Positions 35,915 through 44,450 of a stretch of 64,000 bases of DNA are shown one piece after another (the first letter of the stretch is position 1; every line of letters starts with the position of its first letter). The stretch is taken from assembly GCA_964640055.1 (NCBI GenBank), contig CAZXFH010000003.1, positions 1 through 64,000 on the forward strand, in the 5' to 3' direction. Under the pieces are notes generated by a model, which worked only from the letters and a program-made list of their open reading frames with translations, did not search any database and was not told the origin of the DNA. The DNA is from CAZXFH01 sp964640055. Its GTDB lineage: Bacteria > Fidelibacterota > UBA2242 > JAFGTP01. The position numbers and the translations under genes were made by a program.

Positions 35915-37198
35915 ATGCAGTTGGCACTGAAAAACATATTGCCGAAAAAACTGCGACATACGCGTTTATGGCGGTTGATCCACCTGATCAGCGGCGAACA
36001 GCTGCCGATTAGTATGCAGGGACTAAGGGAGCACAAAACCCGTTCATTGCTGACCATGTTGGGCATCATATTCGGGGTAGCTGCCGTGATCGCCATGCTG
36101 GCGATCGGGGAGGGCGCGCGACGTAAATCCATGGCTCAGATTCAAGCCCTGGGGTTACATAATATCATTGTAGAGGCGGCTAAAGAGACGCCGGGGGGCC
36201 CGGAAAAAAGCCAGCGGTATCTCAGTTTGGCGGATGAAGAAGCGCTGGCTAAAGTGTTGCCTACGGTTACGACCACCGTGCCCCTGGTAATCAGTGAGTA
36301 CGAGAGCCACTATCAAAACCATTTTGCCGATATTAAGCTGATCGGCACTGAACCGGCTTATTTTGATTTGATGAATTTAACCCTGGAACGGGGTGGATAT
36401 TTTTCTAACCGTGACAATCAATTGCGCCACCGGGTGTGTGTGCTGGGTGCTGAAGCGGCCAAGACGTTCTTTAAACTGGAGGACCCCTTGGGCAAGAAAA
36501 TTAAAATTCGGGATCTATGGTTCACAGTGGTTGGGGTTCTATATTATCAACCGGTGAGTGTTGCCGGAAATATGGAAATCAATTTGAACAAGCATGTTTT
36601 TGTTCCCGTACAAACCGCGATCCTGCGTTTTGGCGAAACAGCAGAACGGGATCGCATAAGTCAAATCATTGTGCAGATTTCCGACAGCCGCTACATTGTT
36701 TCCAGCGCCGCTTTTATCGAGCAGGTGCTATACCGCCGTCATTTTGAAACCAAGAATTATAAGTTGATCGTACCCGAGCAATTATTACGGCAGAGTCAGG
36801 AAACTCAGCGTATCTTTAATATTGTCATGGGGGCGATTGCCGGCATTTCTTTATTGGTGGGTGGGATCGGCATTATGAATATCATGTTGGCGTCGGTGCT
36901 GGAACGAACGCGGGAGATCGGTTTGCGTCGTGCGGTAGGGGCTACCCAGAATGATATCCGCAATCAATTTTTAATTGAGGCGATCTTGCTCAGTTTGGGA
37001 GGTGGTGTGGTAGGGATCCTGCTGGGCTATGGCCTCTCCTATAGCGTCACCCTCTATTCCGAATGGGAGACAGTCGTTAGCCTTTGGTCAGTAGTTCTAG
37101 CCGTGGGGGTCAGTAGTATCGTGGGTATCCTGTTTGGATTGTTTCCTGCCAAAAAAGCAGCCCGGTTGGATCCCATTGAGGCCCTGCGTTATGAATAG
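35915..37198 (+). CDS. MacB/FtsX-type ABC permease without ATPase domain
   Basis: A 427-residue permease with four predicted membrane helices. The first is near residues 46-66 (LTMLGIIFGVAAVIAML), then comes a large periplasmic MacB_PCD domain, then three helices near the C-terminus (IVMGAIAGISLLVGGIGIMN, the LGGGVVGILLGYG helix, SIVGILFGLFPAKKAARLDP). The motif RTREIGLRRAVGAT is characteristic of the MacB/LolCE group. It belongs with the two HlyD-type adaptors upstream. The ATPase needed to drive it is not fused and not encoded nearby in this window. Confidence 0.92.
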   Translation: MQLALKNILPKKLRHTRLWRLIHLISGEQLPISMQGLREHKTRSLLTMLGIIFGVAAVIAMLAIGEGARRKSMAQIQALGLHNIIVEAAKETPGGPEKSQRYLSLADEEALAKVLPTVTTTVPLVISEYESHYQNHFADIKLIGTEPAYFDLMNLTLERGGYFSNRDNQLRHRVCVLGAEAAKTFFKLEDPLGKKIKIRDLWFTVVGVLYYQPVSVAGNMEINLNKHVFVPVQTAILRFGETAERDRISQIIVQISDSRYIVSSAAFIEQVLYRRHFETKNYKLIVPEQLLRQSQETQRIFNIVMGAIAGISLLVGGIGIMNIMLASVLERTREIGLRRAVGATQNDIRNQFLIEAILLSLGGGVVGILLGYGLSYSVTLYSEWETVVSLWSVVLAVGVSSIVGILFGLFPAKKAARLDPIEALRYE

Positions 37199-37359
37199 GG
37201 ATTAATAAGCCGGTTTTACAGCTAAGTAAGGCCTATAATTAAGGGTTAGAAATTACCACCCGGGGTCGGCGAACAGCAGACACTGTTATTTTTGTTAAAA
37301 AAACCTTACGCCTTTGAATCTATATGCCTAAATTTGGCAAAATATGGGGGGCTCTAGGC

Positions 37360-38481
37360 ATGGCGATTAAAGTCTATCCGGTTAAAGATAAAAAAGACAA
37401 GAAGAAGTTCATTAAGTTGCCCTGGAAGATCTACCGCAATGATCCCAACTGGGTGCCGCCTTTGATCATGGACCAGAAAAAATTATTCGACAGGGCGCAT
37501 TATCCCTTTTTTGAGCATTCCGAGGGCGAGTTCTTTTTAGCGGAGCGGGACGGTGAGGTTGTGGGCCGGATTGCAGCGCACAAAAACAATATTCATTTGG
37601 ATGTCTATCAGGATGATACCGGGTTTTTTGGTTTTTTTGAATCGGTCAACGACCCGGCGGTGGCACAGGCCCTGTTCACCAGGGCGCAGGACTGGCTGCG
37701 GGAGCGCGGCCTGAAACACATGCGCGGCCCGGAAAACTATACCCAAAATGAAGAGGTTGGTCTTTTGGTGGATGGTTTTGACAGCCCGCCAAAAGTGATG
37801 ATGACCTATAATCCGGATTATTACATTTCCCTGTATGAGAATTTCGGGTTGACCAAGAAAATGGACCTGTATGCCTATTACATCGGGGGTGCACATACCA
37901 TTCCGGAACGGTTGCAGCGACATGTGGATGTCTTGCAGCGGCGGTATAAATTTACCGTGCGGCCGGTCAACAAAAAGAAGATCGACCGGGAAGTGGCAAA
38001 GATCATGGCCATCTATAACAACGCCTGGTCCGAGAACTGGGGTGCGGTGCCGCTGACCAAATCTGAATTGGAACATATCAAGGAGCAGCTGCTGCAGATC
38101 CTGATTCCTGATCTGGCGCTGATTGCGGAAATTGATAACGAGACGGTCGGTATTTCCATTACCCTGCCGGATATCAATGAAGCCCTGATAAAGCTGAACG
38201 GCCGTTTGCTGCCTTTTGGGATTTTTAAACTGTTGTGGTATAAAAACAAGATCAAGAGTGTGCGGGTATTGATCATGGGCGTGTTAAAGGGCCACCGCCA
38301 CAAGGGCATTGATACGGTTTTTTATCATGATACCTTTAAGAACGGGATGAAACGGGGCTTTCATCAGGGCGAGATGTCCTGGATACTGGAAAACAACTAT
38401 CCCATGCGCAACGCTATGGAAAAGATATACGGAGCCAAGATCTATAAAACTTACCGACTTTATGAAAAGCCGATCACCTGA
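37360..38481 (+). CDS. GNAT-fold acyltransferase, candidate ceramide-synthase-like enzyme
   Basis: About 373 residues starting MAIKVYPVKDKKDKKKFI, with the characteristic PWKIYRNDPNWVPPL segment, an N-terminal half-GNAT (FFLAERDGEVVGRIAAH) and a C-terminal GNAT core (YNNAWSENWGAVPLTKSEL; GVLKGHRHKGIDT, the acyl-CoA loop). I prefer ATG 37360 over 37324 because the earlier start adds a basic segment without a ribosome binding site. This type of two-lobe GNAT protein is widespread in FCB bacteria and usually has no assigned function. Bacterial ceramide synthases (bCerS) belong to the same superfamily. The next two genes are a PAP2-type enzyme and an NAD epimerase, which makes a lipid role attractive but unproven. 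Confidence 0.75.
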   Translation: MAIKVYPVKDKKDKKKFIKLPWKIYRNDPNWVPPLIMDQKKLFDRAHYPFFEHSEGEFFLAERDGEVVGRIAAHKNNIHLDVYQDDTGFFGFFESVNDPAVAQALFTRAQDWLRERGLKHMRGPENYTQNEEVGLLVDGFDSPPKVMMTYNPDYYISLYENFGLTKKMDLYAYYIGGAHTIPERLQRHVDVLQRRYKFTVRPVNKKKIDREVAKIMAIYNNAWSENWGAVPLTKSELEHIKEQLLQILIPDLALIAEIDNETVGISITLPDINEALIKLNGRLLPFGIFKLLWYKNKIKSVRVLIMGVLKGHRHKGIDTVFYHDTFKNGMKRGFHQGEMSWILENNYPMRNAMEKIYGAKIYKTYRLYEKPIT

Positions 38482-38510
38482 TATAAACGATAGGACGGAC
38501 TGACCCTTTT

Positions 38511-39437
38511 ATGATTTCAAAAAAACAGGTATATTTTTCACCTGTTGATTTTGTTTTTCAAATTTACAACCTGTCTGTTTTTATTTTTGTTGCCTTTCAT
38601 CTCCGGCAAATCAACAATGGGGTGCTTTTACTGATTATCCATATCGGTATTGCCGCCCTAATGGGCGGGGTCATGGTTTGGCGAGGGCGGATAGAGAGCG
38701 ATATCTGGCAGGCCTTGAATGTTATCCTACCACTGGTGCTATTAACTATTCTGCATTATGAGACCGGATTGATTAACCTGACTGTTTTTGATCACTATTT
38801 TGATCACGCTATTGAACGTCTGGACCTTTTGATTTTCGGGACTGAGCCGATTGCTTATGTTTCGCAATTAATCAATTCGCGTTTTTTACAACAAATTTTC
38901 CACTTTTTCTACTTTACCTTTTACCTGGTCTTTTTTCTGCCGCTGTTACGCTTGTTTTTTAAAGAGAAACAGCAATATACATCACGTCCGGGAACCGACA
39001 CCTTATGGCCGCAACTGGCCAAAACCCAGCAGATGTTATTTACGCTGTTGTTTACCATGTTTATCTGCTACTGGATCTTTATACTCTTCCCGGTTGTCGG
39101 TCCGACCCGGGAGCACTCGCTACTCTATTCCCATAACCGGGGCATGGTGGGGTTGATCAATCTGATCTATCAGTATGCCGACACCGATGGGGGCGCCATG
39201 CCCAGCTCGCATGTGGCAGCCACCCTGGTGGTCACTTTGTTTTGTTTTAAATACCTGCGCAATATCCGCTGGATCATGTTGGCCGACTTTATTTTACTAT
39301 CAATTTCCGCGGTTTATTGCAGCTTTCACTATGCCGTCGATGTCTTAGCAGGACTATTCATGGGGCTGAGTACCTATTTTGCGGGAAATTATCTTTTTGC
39401 CCGACTATATAATCCCGCAGCGGAGAGCGACACATGA
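38511..39437 (+). CDS. PAP2-superfamily membrane enzyme (Aur1-like phosphatase/phosphotransferase)
   Basis: A 308-residue integral membrane protein with about six hydrophobic helices. The PAP2 catalytic motifs are GAMPSSHVAAT (motif 2) and SFHYAVDVLAGL (motif 3, with the catalytic His). The long N-terminal part and the PVVGPTREHS segment are like the PAP2_3 group, which includes inositol-phosphorylceramide synthases of Aur1 type. It would act on a lipid phosphate or transfer a phospho-head-group at the membrane. Its stop overlaps the next gene by 4 bp (ATGA), so the epimerase is translationally coupled to it. Confidence 0.85.
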   Translation: MISKKQVYFSPVDFVFQIYNLSVFIFVAFHLRQINNGVLLLIIHIGIAALMGGVMVWRGRIESDIWQALNVILPLVLLTILHYETGLINLTVFDHYFDHAIERLDLLIFGTEPIAYVSQLINSRFLQQIFHFFYFTFYLVFFLPLLRLFFKEKQQYTSRPGTDTLWPQLAKTQQMLFTLLFTMFICYWIFILFPVVGPTREHSLLYSHNRGMVGLINLIYQYADTDGGAMPSSHVAATLVVTLFCFKYLRNIRWIMLADFILLSISAVYCSFHYAVDVLAGLFMGLSTYFAGNYLFARLYNPAAESDT

Positions 39438-40426
39438 CCAAAATATTAGTCACCGGCGCCTCGGGGTTTATTGGGTATCATGTGGTAAAAGAACTACTAT
39501 CCCTTTCCCAGGATATTTACTGTCTGGCGCGGGAGACCAGTGTGCGCCCACCGGAGTTTGCACAAAAAGTGCATTGGGTCATCGGGGATCTAAATGACCA
39601 GGAATCATTGCAGCGCGCCTGCCAGGGAGTTGAGCTGGTCTTGCATCTGGCAGGACTGCTTAAGGCGGTTAACCGGCAGGGTTTCTACCGGGTGAATACC
39701 GTGGGAACCCGCCATCTACTGGAAGCCTTACAAGCCACTGGTCAGCCTCACAGTCGTTTCGTTTACCTCAGTTCTCTGGCTGCGGGAGGGCCGGCCCGGG
39801 CGGGTGAGATTAAAACCGAAAGCGATCCGGCTTATCCGGTATCCAACTACGGGCAAAGCAAGCTCTGGGCTGAAATAGAGATCCTCAAGCGGCGCCGTCA
39901 ATTGCATACTACGATTATACGCCCGCCAATTGTGTACGGTCCCGGAGACCGGGAAACACTCTCTTTTTTTAAATTGGCCTGTAGCCATCTGAATCCCCAT
40001 TTGGGCTTTAAAAAACATTGGGTCAGTCTGATCCATGTCGCCGATCTGGTCGCTTTGATCCTGCGGGCCGCTAAAGCAGAGACAGACAGCGGAGAAATAT
40101 TCTATGCCGCTGACCAGAGCCAGGGTTATGACTGGAACCGGTTGGTGGCATTGGCTGCTGAATGTTTGGATCGCTGGACGTTTCCGCTCTATATTCCACG
40201 CGCGATGGCTTTCACCGGTGTGACACTGGCGACCCTGTGGATGCAATTATGCGGTAAAGTGTCTATGCTGAACCGGGATAAGTACCGGGAAATGGTGCCT
40301 GTGCGCTGGATCTGCGCGGCGGATAAGGCGCAACAGCTACTGGGTTGGCAGCCGGAACATGATATACAGATGGGATTTCGTCAGACGGCGCAGTGGTACC
40401 TGCAGCAGGGCTGGATCAAGCCCTAG
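39434..40426 (+). CDS. NAD-dependent epimerase/dehydratase (extended SDR), candidate CerR-like
   Basis: A 330-residue extended SDR beginning MTKILVTGASGFIGYHVVKE (Rossmann glycine motif TGASGFIG). It has LAGLLKAV, SSLAAGGPA and the active-site Tyr/Lys YGQSK. The substrate cannot be read. Reductases of this family reduce 3-oxo-ceramide in bacterial sphingolipid synthesis, and this copy is coupled to a PAP2 enzyme and a GNAT protein, so that role is one candidate; nucleotide-sugar modification is the other. The 3' end overlaps the convergent CNNM gene by 11 bp. Confidence 0.85.
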   Translation: MTKILVTGASGFIGYHVVKELLSLSQDIYCLARETSVRPPEFAQKVHWVIGDLNDQESLQRACQGVELVLHLAGLLKAVNRQGFYRVNTVGTRHLLEALQATGQPHSRFVYLSSLAAGGPARAGEIKTESDPAYPVSNYGQSKLWAEIEILKRRRQLHTTIIRPPIVYGPGDRETLSFFKLACSHLNPHLGFKKHWVSLIHVADLVALILRAAKAETDSGEIFYAADQSQGYDWNRLVALAAECLDRWTFPLYIPRAMAFTGVTLATLWMQLCGKVSMLNRDKYREMVPVRWICAADKAQQLLGWQPEHDIQMGFRQTAQWYLQQGWIKP

Positions 40427-41684
40427 TCTCCGGATTGGCATCCGGTTTTATTTTGTTGATTTTTATTTCCACGATCATACGCTGGGAAGCGCGGTAAACA
40501 CTTAATATTGTATCGGCAAGTTTTATTTTTTCCCCGGCTTTGGGGATCCGCTGAAACCGGTTGATAAAGAAACCGCCCAGGGTTTCGTAATCCCCCGGAG
40601 GAATATTTAAATTGAAGCGTTCGTTGACCTCTTCGACCTCCATTTGGGCGTTCACCACGATAGCGCCGTCATTCAGGACGACATAGGCGGGACGCGCATG
40701 GTCATACTCATCCTCGATATCACCGACGATAACCTCTAAAATATCCTCGATGGCTACAATCCCCTCTGCACCGCCGAACTCATCGACCACAATGGCCATG
40801 TTTACCCCATTCTTTTGCATTTGCTCCAGCAGATCGGCAACGCCCATATTGGCGGGAATATAATAGGCCGGGCGGACAAAATGTTTAATTCCTTTGCGAC
40901 CGTCCTCCGCCATGATATCAAAGCTGTTCAGAATACCGATAATACGGTCGATCCGCTGACTGTAGACCGGCAGGCGCCGGTGCTTGGTTTTTACATAGCG
41001 CGCGATGGCATCGGCGACCGTGGCTTTATCACTGAGGGCTGCTACATTACTGAGCGGAACCATAATATCATCGACTTTGGTCTCGCTGAAACTAAGCAGC
41101 CGGGAGATCATGCGCTTCTCACCGGGTTTGACATCGCTTTTGGAATGCTTCATGCTCATGAGCAATTTGATCTCTTCCTTACTGATCAGATTCCGATGGG
41201 TAGCCAGTTGTCTTCTGCCAATGAGCCGGGTAAGGAGGCCAGCCGTATTAGAAAACAGCCAGACTATGGGGAAAAATAAAAAATAGAAAAAGCGCAGCAG
41301 GTAAATAATCCGCGGGGTGAGGGTATCTGATAATTGCTGAAAAATACTTTTAGGTACGATCTCGGCAAAGATCCAGTTGAGAAAGGCCATGACCGCAATG
41401 GAGGGGATAATACCTACCGGACCCAGCCAGCGGTAGAACAAGGCCGCCGAAATAGTCGTACTGGTGATGGTGGCGATATTGGTTCCCAGCAGGGTAGTCC
41501 CCAGAATACCCTCCGGGCGTTTGAGCATATTAACCACCAGTCGTGCAGCCCGGTCACCTTTGTTAGCCTGGTGACGCAGTTTTAATTTATCCACGGAAAC
41601 AATGGCGATCTCCGAGCCGGAAAAGAAGCCTTCTGCAATAATGCAGAGGACAATAATCAATATGCCGAGGGGATAAGAGATCAT
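40416..41684 (-). CDS. CNNM/CorC-type transporter with CBS pair (second copy)
   Basis: A 422-residue protein. An N-terminal CNNM (DUF21) membrane domain of about four helices starts GFFSGSEIAIVSVDKLKLR. A CBS pair follows (about 205-320; DDIMVPLSN, DEFGGAEGIVAIEDILE). The C-terminal CorC_HlyC domain contains GDYETLGGFF. The family transports or senses divalent cations such as magnesium and is often annotated as hemolysin. Its start overlaps the end of the upstream paralogue by 4 bp, so the two form a bicistronic unit and may act as a heterodimer. Confidence 0.93.
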   Translation of the reverse strand: MISYPLGILIIVLCIIAEGFFSGSEIAIVSVDKLKLRHQANKGDRAARLVVNMLKRPEGILGTTLLGTNIATITSTTISAALFYRWLGPVGIIPSIAVMAFLNWIFAEIVPKSIFQQLSDTLTPRIIYLLRFFYFLFFPIVWLFSNTAGLLTRLIGRRQLATHRNLISKEEIKLLMSMKHSKSDVKPGEKRMISRLLSFSETKVDDIMVPLSNVAALSDKATVADAIARYVKTKHRRLPVYSQRIDRIIGILNSFDIMAEDGRKGIKHFVRPAYYIPANMGVADLLEQMQKNGVNMAIVVDEFGGAEGIVAIEDILEVIVGDIEDEYDHARPAYVVLNDGAIVVNAQMEVEEVNERFNLNIPPGDYETLGGFFINRFQRIPKAGEKIKLADTILSVYRASQRMIVEIKINKIKPDANPETRA

Positions 41685-42934
41685 CGTTTTTTTACCAGGA
41701 TTGATTTGATGCGGTTGGCTTGAATTTTCTCCACGGTAAAATGCAGCTCTGCATAGAGAATGGTGGCATGGGGACGTGGCAGTTCACCAAACAGTGACAG
41801 GACCAGGCCGCCGACTGTTTCCACGCCTTCATATTCAATATCGGTGTTGAATAGGCGGTTGAACTCTTCCAGGGTCAGGGTACCGTCTACCCGGTAGGTT
41901 TTGGGCCCGAGCTTTTCATAGGATCGGTCTGCGATCTCGTACTCATCGCCGATCTCACCGAAAATCTCCTCCAGCAGATCCTCCATGGTTACCAGTCCCT
42001 GTACGCCCCCATACTCATCCAGGGTGATAGCCACTGATTTTTTCTCCCTTTGCAGTGTGCGGAACAATTCATCGGCCCGTTTATTGGCTGGCACAAAATA
42101 GGGCTTACGCAGCTTTTGCTGAAGGGTTTTGGCTGAATCCCGCAGCTCTTCTGCTGTCAGACCGATCAGGTCGGTAGCAAAGATAATACCCACGATATTA
42201 TCCCGGTTGTCCCGATAGATAGGTACGGCTGAATAGTGATTTTTTTTGATCTCCTGGATCATATCGGAGAGCGCCATATCAACAGGTAAACAGAAGAGGT
42301 TAGACCGGGGGGTCATCACATCGCGCAAACGGGTGTCGCCAAAGTCAAAAATACGGTGAATGAACTCTTTTTCGACCGAGTCCAGCACGCCTTCTTTTTC
42401 GCCCTCGGCCACCAGGGTCTTGACCACATCTTCGGTTAATATACTGCCAGTACGCACACTCTCTTTGACGATCAGATTAACAATACCGTCGGCAACATTG
42501 CGGATCAGCCAGCGGACCGGAGTAATGATTTTTTGAAATAAACCCAAGGGGCCCGCTACAATAGCGCTGAAATTTTCACTATGGTTAATGGCCAGGGTTT
42601 TGGGGGTGATTTCGCCCAGCAGCAATAGCAGGGGCACGATGATATAAATATTGACCCAGGGCGTTTCCTGGCCCAATAAACGGATAATAATGCCGGCCGA
42701 AATACTGGAGATCGAGATATTAACGAATTCATTACCCAGCAATATGGTGATAATCAGCTGGCGGGGCCGCTCTAGCAGGTGGTTTATGCGTTGACCGGAC
42801 TGAGGCTTGAATTGCCGGATTTTTTCCCGTTGCAATTTGGAGAGGGAAAACAGGGCCGTCTCCGAGCCGGAAAAGAAACCGGACAAAAAAAGCAGCAGAA
42901 TCAATAAGAACAGCTGGAGATAGAAAATAAGCAT
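41681..42934 (-). CDS. CNNM/CorC-type transporter with CBS pair (first copy)
   Basis: A 417-residue paralogue of the next gene with the same plan. The DUF21 membrane domain has GFFSGSETALFSLSKLQRE. The CBS pair has LRDVMTPRSNLFCL and DEYGGVQGLVTMEDLLEEIF. The CorC_HlyC domain has EGVETVGGLVLSLFGELP. It heads a two-gene minus-strand unit. Tandem CNNM-family genes are common in FCB bacteria. Ion selectivity is unknown; by family, magnesium or cobalt efflux or regulation is the usual proposal. Confidence 0.93.
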   Translation of the reverse strand: MLIFYLQLFLLILLLFLSGFFSGSETALFSLSKLQREKIRQFKPQSGQRINHLLERPRQLIITILLGNEFVNISISSISAGIIIRLLGQETPWVNIYIIVPLLLLLGEITPKTLAINHSENFSAIVAGPLGLFQKIITPVRWLIRNVADGIVNLIVKESVRTGSILTEDVVKTLVAEGEKEGVLDSVEKEFIHRIFDFGDTRLRDVMTPRSNLFCLPVDMALSDMIQEIKKNHYSAVPIYRDNRDNIVGIIFATDLIGLTAEELRDSAKTLQQKLRKPYFVPANKRADELFRTLQREKKSVAITLDEYGGVQGLVTMEDLLEEIFGEIGDEYEIADRSYEKLGPKTYRVDGTLTLEEFNRLFNTDIEYEGVETVGGLVLSLFGELPRPHATILYAELHFTVEKIQANRIKSILVKKR

Positions 42935-43323
42935 TATGTTTTGGGATTAACAGACTGCATCGGTTACACTATAAAATAGGGGAAAATTTTAAAATCGCAA
43001 ATGGATTTATGGGGAAAATATAAGGCTTGAGTCCTCAAAGTATACCATTCCTCGGTGCTGATTCCGAACTAGGTTGAACAGCGCCCTTAGTTAGCTGCTT
43101 TATTGAAGTGACCGGGTTTTTTTCATACCGTGAGTGGACCGGCTCGCAAGCCTGTGCTGCATCTAACATTGCTATTAAAACCTCCCTGTGATAGAATTTA
43201 TCCCGCTCTGCGGTAATCCTCCGGGAGGCTATTATATTCAGCTTCTTTATACCTAATATCCTGTTTAATCCGCAATCCGGACTGATCCCCGTCCCCAGGG
43301 CTCTATCTCTCCAGAGATGGATA
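42935..43323. other. Intergenic region, no gene recognised
   Basis: 389 bp between the CNNM gene start and the nitroreductase end, all neighbours on the minus strand. I see no ORF with coding character and no RNA gene. A short palindrome CCTCCGGGAGG at about 43218-43228 could be part of a terminator or operator, but no T-run accompanies it. Confidence 0.5.
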
Positions 43324-43824
43324 TCACCAGCGGTCCTGATGTACGCGGGAGGCCTGATATTGGGTGCGGGGCGCTTTTTCTTTGGCCGGGTAGCCGATAG
43401 AGACCAGGCTTAATAGTTCGATATTGCCGGGGATATTGAGCTGCTCTTTGATTTTCCGGACATATTTATATTGGGGATAGCAGGCCAGCCAGACCCCGCC
43501 CAGTCCCAGGGCGGGCAGGGCCAGCAAAATATTCTGAGTGGCTGCCGAACAATCCTGTGGCCAGTGGTCGGGTGAGCGTTGCGGATCAGCACACACGGCA
43601 ACAGCCAGGGCGGCGCCGGGCAGCATTTTACCATAGGGATGTATTTTGGCCAGAGTGGTAAGTTTGGCTTTGTCTTTAATGACAATAAAATGCCAGGGCT
43701 GGGAATTATGGGCTGAGGGAGCGGCCATAGCCGCTTCCAGGATCTCAGTCACTTTTTGATCTTCAATAGGACGATCAACATATTGACGGATACTACGACG
43801 TCTAAAAATAAAATCTAAGGACAT
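43324..43824 (-). CDS. Nitroreductase-family flavoprotein
   Basis: 166 residues starting MSLDFIFRRRSIRQYVDRPI, the standard nitroreductase N-terminus. Other family segments are MAAPSAHNSQPWHFIVIKD and ALGLGGVWLACYP. These FMN enzymes reduce nitro groups, quinones or other acceptors with NAD(P)H. The ATG at 43822-43824 has AAGGAG upstream. A longer frame to 43872 would overlap the upstream membrane protein and lacks support. The closing segment SIGYPAKEKAPRTQY resembles small nitroreductases of anaerobes. Confidence 0.92.
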   Translation of the reverse strand: MSLDFIFRRRSIRQYVDRPIEDQKVTEILEAAMAAPSAHNSQPWHFIVIKDKAKLTTLAKIHPYGKMLPGAALAVAVCADPQRSPDHWPQDCSAATQNILLALPALGLGGVWLACYPQYKYVRKIKEQLNIPGNIELLSLVSIGYPAKEKAPRTQYQASRVHQDRW

Positions 43825-43844
43825 AATCGCTCCTTGTTTATGAC

Positions 43845-44405
43845 TTATCTGTGACTCTCTTTTTTGGTCCACAGGTAGAAACTAAGCCCCGGGAAGACAA
43901 AGATAAGGGACATTAAGATCCCGCAGGTGATATTGGAGGTAATACCCCAGAACAGAAAAATAAGCAGCAGTAAAGCCGGATAGCCAAACAGCAGCAAGAA
44001 GTCGATTTCCAGGATTATGATGGTATAAGCAGTAATCAGCAGCAACAGACTGGCGGTGCCCGCCATAATGCCGTATCGGTGAAGCGCTGTATCTTTAGGC
44101 GAGGGAATTTCTTTGACGATTTCCGAAGCTTTACGGATATGCCGCGGACAGTAATAGATGTTTTTTTCTTTCATGTAGGGCATGACCTCTACCTTATATT
44201 GCCACAGGACTGTTACCGGTTGGGTATTGGCCCGTCCGCAAACCGCGCAGGGCGGACGGTTGATATGGGGTGCGATATGTACCCAGCTGAAGAACAGTAT
44301 TAAGACATGCAGGACCACGACACTGCCCAGGATCAACAGATTGCGTTTACTGGAAAGACTGCTCTGCAGCCTTTGAAGGGTGACGCTGGTTCTTCTTTTA
44401 GCCAT
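43845..44405 (-). CDS. Small membrane protein with Cys motifs, function unknown
   Basis: A 186-residue protein with one helix at about residues 24-41 (LLILGSVVVLHVLILFF), an extracytoplasmic or loop region bearing CAVCGRAN and YYCPRH (a CxxC plus a later Cys and His, a possible metal site), and three helices in the C-terminal half. I do not recognise the family. The nitroreductase starts 21 bp after its end, so they are likely co-transcribed. The Cys/His set might bind zinc or a redox centre, but this is only a guess from spacing. Confidence 0.7.
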   Translation of the reverse strand: MAKRRTSVTLQRLQSSLSSKRNLLILGSVVVLHVLILFFSWVHIAPHINRPPCAVCGRANTQPVTVLWQYKVEVMPYMKEKNIYYCPRHIRKASEIVKEIPSPKDTALHRYGIMAGTASLLLLITAYTIIILEIDFLLLFGYPALLLLIFLFWGITSNITCGILMSLIFVFPGLSFYLWTKKESHR

Positions 44406-44450
44406 AGTCGTGATTTATTTCTGACAGCGATATAACGCTGCGTCGATTAT

